Shown piece after piece: positions 15,004 to 18,891 of a stretch of DNA of 18,891 bases (the stretch's first letter is position 1; each line of letters opens with the position of its first letter). Source of the stretch: Smithellaceae bacterium. Its GTDB lineage: Bacteria > Desulfobacterota > Syntrophia > Syntrophales > Smithellaceae. The translations under genes and the position numbers were made by a program. The DNA is taken from the NCBI GenBank assembly GCA_028701435.1, contig JAQVQT010000014.1:1-18891 (forward strand), in the 5' to 3' direction. Below the pieces are notes generated by a model that was not told the DNA's origin, searched no databases, and worked only from the letters and a program-made list of their open reading frames with translations.

Positions 15004-16038
15004 TTAAAGCGCTGCCGCCTGGTTTTCCTCCAGGAACGAATTGAGCGTCAGGCGCAGGGATTCCTCGAGCCCGATCTTGGGCTCCCAGCCGAGCAGGGTC
15101 CTGGCCTTTTCGATGCGGGGTTTGCGCGTATAAATATCCTGGTAGCCTTTGCCGTAATAGACGTCCGCGGAAATTTCAATAATATCCGAATAAACCGAAT
15201 CCTGTTGATGGTCGGGGTGTTCCTGAAACAATTTTTTGAGCACAGCCGCCAGTTCCTTTACCGAACACTCATTTTCGGGATTGCCGATGTTGATGATCTG
15301 GTTTGCGCAGACATTCCCGTTGTTTTCCAGAATCTTCATGAGCGCCGAGATGCCGTCGTCCACATAGGTAAAGCAGCGCTTCTGCCTGCCGCCGTCCACC
15401 AGATTGATCGGGCGCTTTAACAGCAGCTCGGCGATGAACTGGGTCACGACGCGCGAGCTTCCTTCCTTGGCCGTATCCAGCGAATCGAGCCTCGGCCCGA
15501 TCCAGTTGAAGGGACGGAAAAGCGTGAATTCGAGGCTGCCCCTGGTTCCATAGGCATAAATCACACGATCCAGAAGCTGTTTGCAGCAGGAATAAATCCA
15601 GCGCTCCTTGCGGATCGGCCCCACCACCAGATAGCTTTCGTCTTCGTCAAACTCCGGATCCACGCAGGCGCCATAGACCTCCGACGTGGAGGGAAAAACA
15701 ACGCGCTTGTGGTATTTGACGCACTGCTTGACAATGTTGACGTTCATTTCAAAATCCAGGTGATAGACGCCGATGGGGTCTTCCACATAGGCCTTTGGAG
15801 TGGCGATCGCCACCAGCGGCATAATCACATCGCATTTTTTGATATGATATTCGATCCACTCTTTGTTGATGGAAATATCCCCTTCCAGAAAATTGAAGCG
15901 CGGATTATGAAGCGCGGCGCCGATCCGCTCTGTTCCCAGATCCATTCCAAATACCTGCCAGTCCGGCTTCTCAGCCAGAATCCGGTTGACCAGGTGATGC
16001 CCGATGAACCCGTTGACGCCCAGTATTAAAATCTTCAT
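15004..16038 (-). CDS. arnA: UDP-glucuronate C4 dehydrogenase/decarboxylase (ArnA C-terminal domain as separate gene)
   Basis: Oxidises and decarboxylates UDP-glucuronate with NAD+ to UDP-4-keto-pentose, the substrate of ArnB. 344 residues, short-chain dehydrogenase fold. NAD loop GVNGFIG is at 7-13. Catalytic residues, numbered against E. coli ArnA (S433, E434, Y463, K467, R619), appear at S119, E120, Y149, K153 and R305, a constant offset of 314. Other shared segments: EGDISINKEWIEYH, LVAIATP, TLFRPFNWIGPRLD, DGGRQKRCFTYVDDG, INIGNPEN, YYGKGYQD. In E. coli this domain is fused behind the formyltransferase; here it starts with its own ATG, which overlaps the formyltransferase stop (ATGA). 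No N-terminal remnant of the other domain is attached. Confidence 0.93.
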   Translation of the reverse strand: MKILILGVNGFIGHHLVNRILAEKPDWQVFGMDLGTERIGAALHNPRFNFLEGDISINKEWIEYHIKKCDVIMPLVAIATPKAYVEDPIGVYHLDFEMNVNIVKQCVKYHKRVVFPSTSEVYGACVDPEFDEDESYLVVGPIRKERWIYSCCKQLLDRVIYAYGTRGSLEFTLFRPFNWIGPRLDSLDTAKEGSSRVVTQFIAELLLKRPINLVDGGRQKRCFTYVDDGISALMKILENNGNVCANQIINIGNPENECSVKELAAVLKKLFQEHPDHQQDSVYSDIIEISADVYYGKGYQDIYTRKPRIEKARTLLGWEPKIGLEESLRLTLNSFLEENQAAAL

Positions 16039-16952
16039 GTCAGTTTTTTCACCTTTCCCTGTTTAAAACAGTTCCCGATGCCCGCATCCTTCCATCTTTC
16101 CCCGGATGCTTCGATCTCCAGAAGCCTTATAGCACCATCGCCGGTTTTCACAAGCACGGATTGCCCGTCGAAGATCACGTCGCCCGGTCCGCCTTCGGCT
16201 TTCGACGATTCCGGCCGCGCCCGCCAAATCATGATTTTCTCGCCGCTTTCGGCAAAGGTGAACGCGCCCGGATAGGGATCCGTCACGGCCCGGATCAGAT
16301 TGTAGATTTCGACGGCTGTCCGGCCCCAGAAAATGCGCCCGTCTTCCGGCTTGCGGCCGCCGTAGTAGCTTCCCTGGGACAGATCCTGCTTTATGCGCGG
16401 AATTTTTCCCTTCTTCATTCCGGGGAGCAGCTCATCGAGCAGCCCGCCTGCCGCCTCGCAGAGCTTGTCATACAGCGTTCGCGCCGTATCCTCAAAATCG
16501 ATTTGCACGGCCCTCCGGCCGACAATGTCGCCCGCGTCCGGCTTTTCCACCATGTAATGCAGTGTGACGCCCGTTTCTTCCTCTCCGTTGACCAGCACCC
16601 AGTTGACCGGACACCTGCCCCGGTACGCCGGCAGAAGCGATCCATGCAGATTGAAAGCCCCGATGCGGGGAATCGCCAGGACTTCCGGACGGACCATGTT
16701 CCGGTAGTAAAAGGAAAAAAGGACATCCGGCTGCAGGCGCTCGATTTCTTCAATCCACCCCGGCGAGTTGACCGGTTCGGTCGTGCAGCGGATTCCACGG
16801 CTTTCCGCCCAATCCTTCACGGAGCCGAACCAGCAGTTTTCCTTCGGGTCGTCCTCGTGCGTGAAGACACAGGCGATTTCGAAGCCGTGCCGCCTGAGGG
16901 CGGAAAGACCCGTAAGCCCCATGTTGTGATAGGCTAAAACAATCGCTTTCAC
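16035..16952 (-). CDS. arnA: UDP-4-amino-4-deoxy-L-arabinose formyltransferase (ArnA N-terminal domain as separate gene)
   Basis: Uses N10-formyltetrahydrofolate to formylate UDP-Ara4N, the form that ArnC transfers. 305 residues, matching the first ~304 residues of E. coli ArnA and ending where the fused protein has its linker. Catalytic N101, H103 and D139 lie in FNLHGSLLPAYRGR and KPDAGDI (E. coli N102, H104, D140). WVLVNGEEETGVTLHYMV and DPYPGAF are also shared. The start is GTG at 16952, within GTGA overlapping the arnC stop; MKAIVLAYHNMG aligns with the E. coli N-terminus, so this start is firm. Both overlaps suggest translational coupling. A generic methionyl-tRNA formyltransferase is excluded by context and N-terminus. 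Confidence 0.93.
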   Translation of the reverse strand: MKAIVLAYHNMGLTGLSALRRHGFEIACVFTHEDDPKENCWFGSVKDWAESRGIRCTTEPVNSPGWIEEIERLQPDVLFSFYYRNMVRPEVLAIPRIGAFNLHGSLLPAYRGRCPVNWVLVNGEEETGVTLHYMVEKPDAGDIVGRRAVQIDFEDTARTLYDKLCEAAGGLLDELLPGMKKGKIPRIKQDLSQGSYYGGRKPEDGRIFWGRTAVEIYNLIRAVTDPYPGAFTFAESGEKIMIWRARPESSKAEGGPGDVIFDGQSVLVKTGDGAIRLLEIEASGERWKDAGIGNCFKQGKVKKLT

Positions 16953-17899
16953 GGACGGTCTCCATCCCGGCCGTAGATGCGTTCGATCACGAATTCCGGC
17001 CTTTTGCGGACTTCCCGAAAGATCCGGCCGATATACTCACCGATCACGCCCAGGGCAAAAAACTGGAGGCCGACAAAGACGAACAAAATCGCAAACAGAG
17101 TGAAAATGCCTTCCGCCGCCCAGCGCACGCCATATACCAGGCGGGCGATTGCCAGAAACGCGCCGAAGCAGACGCCCAAAAGCGACATCAGAATCCCGCC
17201 GTACATGATCAGTTTGATGGGAAAATCGGAGAAGGACGCCACCAGGTCAAACTGAAGATTGATCAGTTTGCGAAGCGGATAATTTGATTTGCCGCCGAAC
17301 CGCTCTTCGTGCTCCACTTCGATTTCCGTGACGCGCTTGGCGAATACGGTGGCCAGGGCGGGAATAAAAGTCGCCTGCTCGTGGCAGGCGAGCATGCGCT
17401 CCACAACCGGGCGGCGGTAGGCCCGCAGCATGCAGCCCCAGTCGCGCATGCTGACGCCGGTGATTTTCCGCGCGACTACATTGATCATTTTAGAAGGAAG
17501 GATTCGCAGAAAAGAATCCTTGCGGCTCTTGCGGATCGTGCCGACCACGTCGTACTCACCCTCTTCCATCACCCGGATCATGTTGGGGATTTCCTCGGGA
17601 GGATTCTGCAGGTCCGCGTCCATCGTCAATACGATATCGCCCCGCACAACCGAAAATCCGGCCATGATGGCGGCGTGCTGTCCGTAATTGCGCGTCAGCT
17701 CCACCACACGGACCGACGGGTGCGACGTGAATTCCTTCAAAAGATCCAGCGACCGGTCACGGCTGCCGTCGTCCACCAGGATAATTTCAAACGGTTTGGC
17801 CAGAGACTCCATCACCGGGAGCAGACGGCCCATCAGCGCCTGGATATTGGCTTCCTCGTTGTACACCGGAATCACCACCGAGATCCGCATCTCAGACAT
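16949..17899 (-). CDS. arnC: Undecaprenyl-phosphate 4-deoxy-4-formamido-L-arabinose transferase ArnC
   Basis: Membrane-bound GT2 glycosyltransferase that moves Ara4FN from UDP to undecaprenyl phosphate on the cytosolic face. 316 residues. The GT2 domain has VVIPVYNEE (8-16), DDGS (43-46) and D94-A-D96 in TMDADLQNPPEEIP. NYGQHAAIMAGFS, DVVGTIRKSRKDS, GCMLRAYRRPVVERML and CHEQATFIPALA parallel E. coli ArnC closely. Two C-terminal membrane helices span about 228-252 and 264-286, ending in GEYIGRIFREVRKRP. The ATG at 17899 overlaps the arnB stop by 8 bases, and its own stop overlaps the next gene by 4. Other DPM-type transferases look similar, but the neighbours make ArnC very likely. Confidence 0.93.
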   Translation of the reverse strand: MSEMRISVVIPVYNEEANIQALMGRLLPVMESLAKPFEIILVDDGSRDRSLDLLKEFTSHPSVRVVELTRNYGQHAAIMAGFSVVRGDIVLTMDADLQNPPEEIPNMIRVMEEGEYDVVGTIRKSRKDSFLRILPSKMINVVARKITGVSMRDWGCMLRAYRRPVVERMLACHEQATFIPALATVFAKRVTEIEVEHEERFGGKSNYPLRKLINLQFDLVASFSDFPIKLIMYGGILMSLLGVCFGAFLAIARLVYGVRWAAEGIFTLFAILFVFVGLQFFALGVIGEYIGRIFREVRKRPEFVIERIYGRDGDRP

Positions 17900-18891
17900 T
17901 TTTCAAAATCTCCTTTATGGCTCCGCAAACGTAGTGAACGTCATTTTCCGTCATATCCGGAAATAACGGCAGGGAAATCACTCTGCCCGCCGCCCGACTG
18001 GTTTGAGGAAGCGATTTTGCCTTTACACCAAATCTTTTCTTTACATAGGTCAGACGGTGAGCGGGAGGAAAATGCAGACCGTATCCGATATTATACCGCG
18101 ACAGCTTTTGCATAAAGTCATCCCGCGCGATGCCCCCGACCTTGACGATAAACAAGTGCCAGGCATGAACGTGGTCATAGGACGGAACTTCCGGCAAATC
18201 CAAGCCCTTCACCCCCTGCAGCCCCTCCAGGTAAAGCTCCGCCAGCATTTGCCTGCGCGTGTTCAGTTCCCGCCACCGCTCCATTTGCGCCAGACCCAGC
18301 ACCGCCAGGAGATCCGGCATGTTGTACTTGTAACCCGGCACCGCGATGTCATAGGAGGGATTCCCCCCTTTGCCGTATCGTTTCCAAGCGTCTCTTTCTA
18401 TTCCATGAAATCGCAGCAGACGCAATTTCTTTTCCAGTGTGGCGCTCTGCAGCGTAATCATGCCCCCTTCTCCGGTCGTAATGTTCTTGATCGGGTGAAA
18501 GGAAAAGATCGCGGGATGGCCGAAGCCGCCGGCGTGCGTCCCCTTGTAGTAGGTGCCGACCGCGTGGGCCGCGTCTTCAATGACCTTCAGGGAATATTTG
18601 CGGGCCAGCCGGCTGATCCGGTCCATATCCGCCGGAGCGCCGGCGAAATGAACGGGAATGATCGCCTTGGTCCGACGTGTCATTTTTTCCTCAATCTCTT
18701 CGCAGCAAATATTGAGCGTCCCGTAATCCACATCGACGAACACGGGTTTGGCCTGCTGCAGGGCGATCATGTTGACGGTCGAGGCAAACGTCATCGAGGG
18801 TGTGATCACTTCATCGCCGGGCCCGATGTTCAGGGCCGTGAGCATCAGATGCATTCCGGCCGTCGCGGAACTGAGCGAGACGGCGCGCTTT
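17892..18891 (-). CDS. arnB: UDP-4-amino-4-deoxy-L-arabinose oxoglutarate aminotransferase ArnB (5' end cut by window edge)
   Basis: PLP enzyme of the DegT/DnrJ/EryC1 family; transfers the amino group of glutamate to UDP-Ara4O, making UDP-Ara4N. About 332 residues are visible; by comparison with E. coli ArnB roughly the first 50 are missing beyond the right edge. The open frame continues to the edge ahead of the first visible Met (18854) with SSATAGMHLM. Landmarks: GDEVITPSMTF, KAIIPVHFAGAPADMD, VIEDAAHAVGTYYKG (PLP Asp), the PLP lysine in FSFHPIKNITTGEGG, PGYKYNMPDLLA, HVHAWHLFIVKV, GYGLHFPPAH and ISLPLFPDMTEND. Overlaps arnC by 8 bases. Its promoter is outside the window. The near-identity of motifs with ArnB makes other sugar aminotransferases unlikely. 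Confidence 0.93.
   Translation of the reverse strand, partial: KRAVSLSSATAGMHLMLTALNIGPGDEVITPSMTFASTVNMIALQQAKPVFVDVDYGTLNICCEEIEEKMTRRTKAIIPVHFAGAPADMDRISRLARKYSLKVIEDAAHAVGTYYKGTHAGGFGHPAIFSFHPIKNITTGEGGMITLQSATLEKKLRLLRFHGIERDAWKRYGKGGNPSYDIAVPGYKYNMPDLLAVLGLAQMERWRELNTRRQMLAELYLEGLQGVKGLDLPEVPSYDHVHAWHLFIVKVGGIARDDFMQKLSRYNIGYGLHFPPAHRLTYVKKRFGVKAKSLPQTSRAAGRVISLPLFPDMTENDVHYVCGAIKEILKNV

Noticed and set aside
16030..16045. Frameshift or sequencing error splitting a fused ArnA
   Set aside because: The formyltransferase ends and the decarboxylase starts exactly at natural domain limits, with the linker of the fused protein absent and an ATGA junction like the other junctions in this operon.
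17309..18115. 268-codon plus-strand frame opposite arnC/arnB
   Set aside because: His/Arg-rich shadow crossing the arnB-arnC junction; no initiation signal or domain.

Overview
The window looks like a chromosomal segment of a Gram-negative anaerobe of the former Deltaproteobacteria (Desulfobacterota), possibly a Syntrophales-type organism. This assignment is inferred from the gene order rpsB-tsf-pyrH-frr-uppS-cdsA-dxr-rseP-tsaB, from secA-argJ placed directly before it, from a short EF-Ts, and from lipid A modification genes. No marker in the window settles genus or species. Every gene is on the minus strand, so the text below follows transcription from the right edge to the left edge. Coding density is high, no spacer exceeds about 200 bases, and I saw no tRNA, rRNA, insertion sequence or CRISPR array.

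Right part (about 14.1-18.9 kb): a compact arn cassette, arnB (cut by the window edge) - arnC - arnA formyltransferase - arnA decarboxylase - arnD. It makes undecaprenyl-phosphate-4-amino-4-deoxy-L-arabinose for lipid A modification, which is the basis of cationic peptide and polymyxin resistance in enterobacteria. The order matches the E. coli operon, but the bifunctional ArnA is encoded as two separate genes. Three junctions overlap by 4 to 8 bases. arnT, arnE and arnF are not in the window.

Middle (about 9.1-14.0 kb): a membrane-anchored M23/LytM-type peptidase gene with its own promoter, then secA (preprotein translocase ATPase) and argJ (arginine biosynthesis). A good extended -10 promoter lies just before secA. 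A small terminator-like hairpin overlaps its expected transcription start.

Left-middle (about 1.4-9.1 kb): the translation/envelope cluster. rpsB (S2), tsf (EF-Ts), pyrH (UMP kinase) and frr (ribosome recycling factor) end at a textbook intrinsic terminator. After a 197-base spacer come uppS (undecaprenyl-PP synthase), cdsA (CDP-diglyceride synthase), dxr (MEP pathway), rseP (site-2 protease) and tsaB (tRNA t6A synthesis), packed with overlaps or very short gaps, then a secreted glutaminyl cyclotransferase. dxr and uppS supply the isoprenoid carrier that ArnC, ArnD and peptidoglycan synthesis depend on, so the window is rich in envelope functions.

Left edge: adk (adenylate kinase, 3' end cut off) with a near-consensus sigma-70 promoter and a four-Cys zinc-type LID. 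Functions are assigned from sequence motifs recognised by eye. Promoters, hairpins and lineage are inferences from sequence alone.
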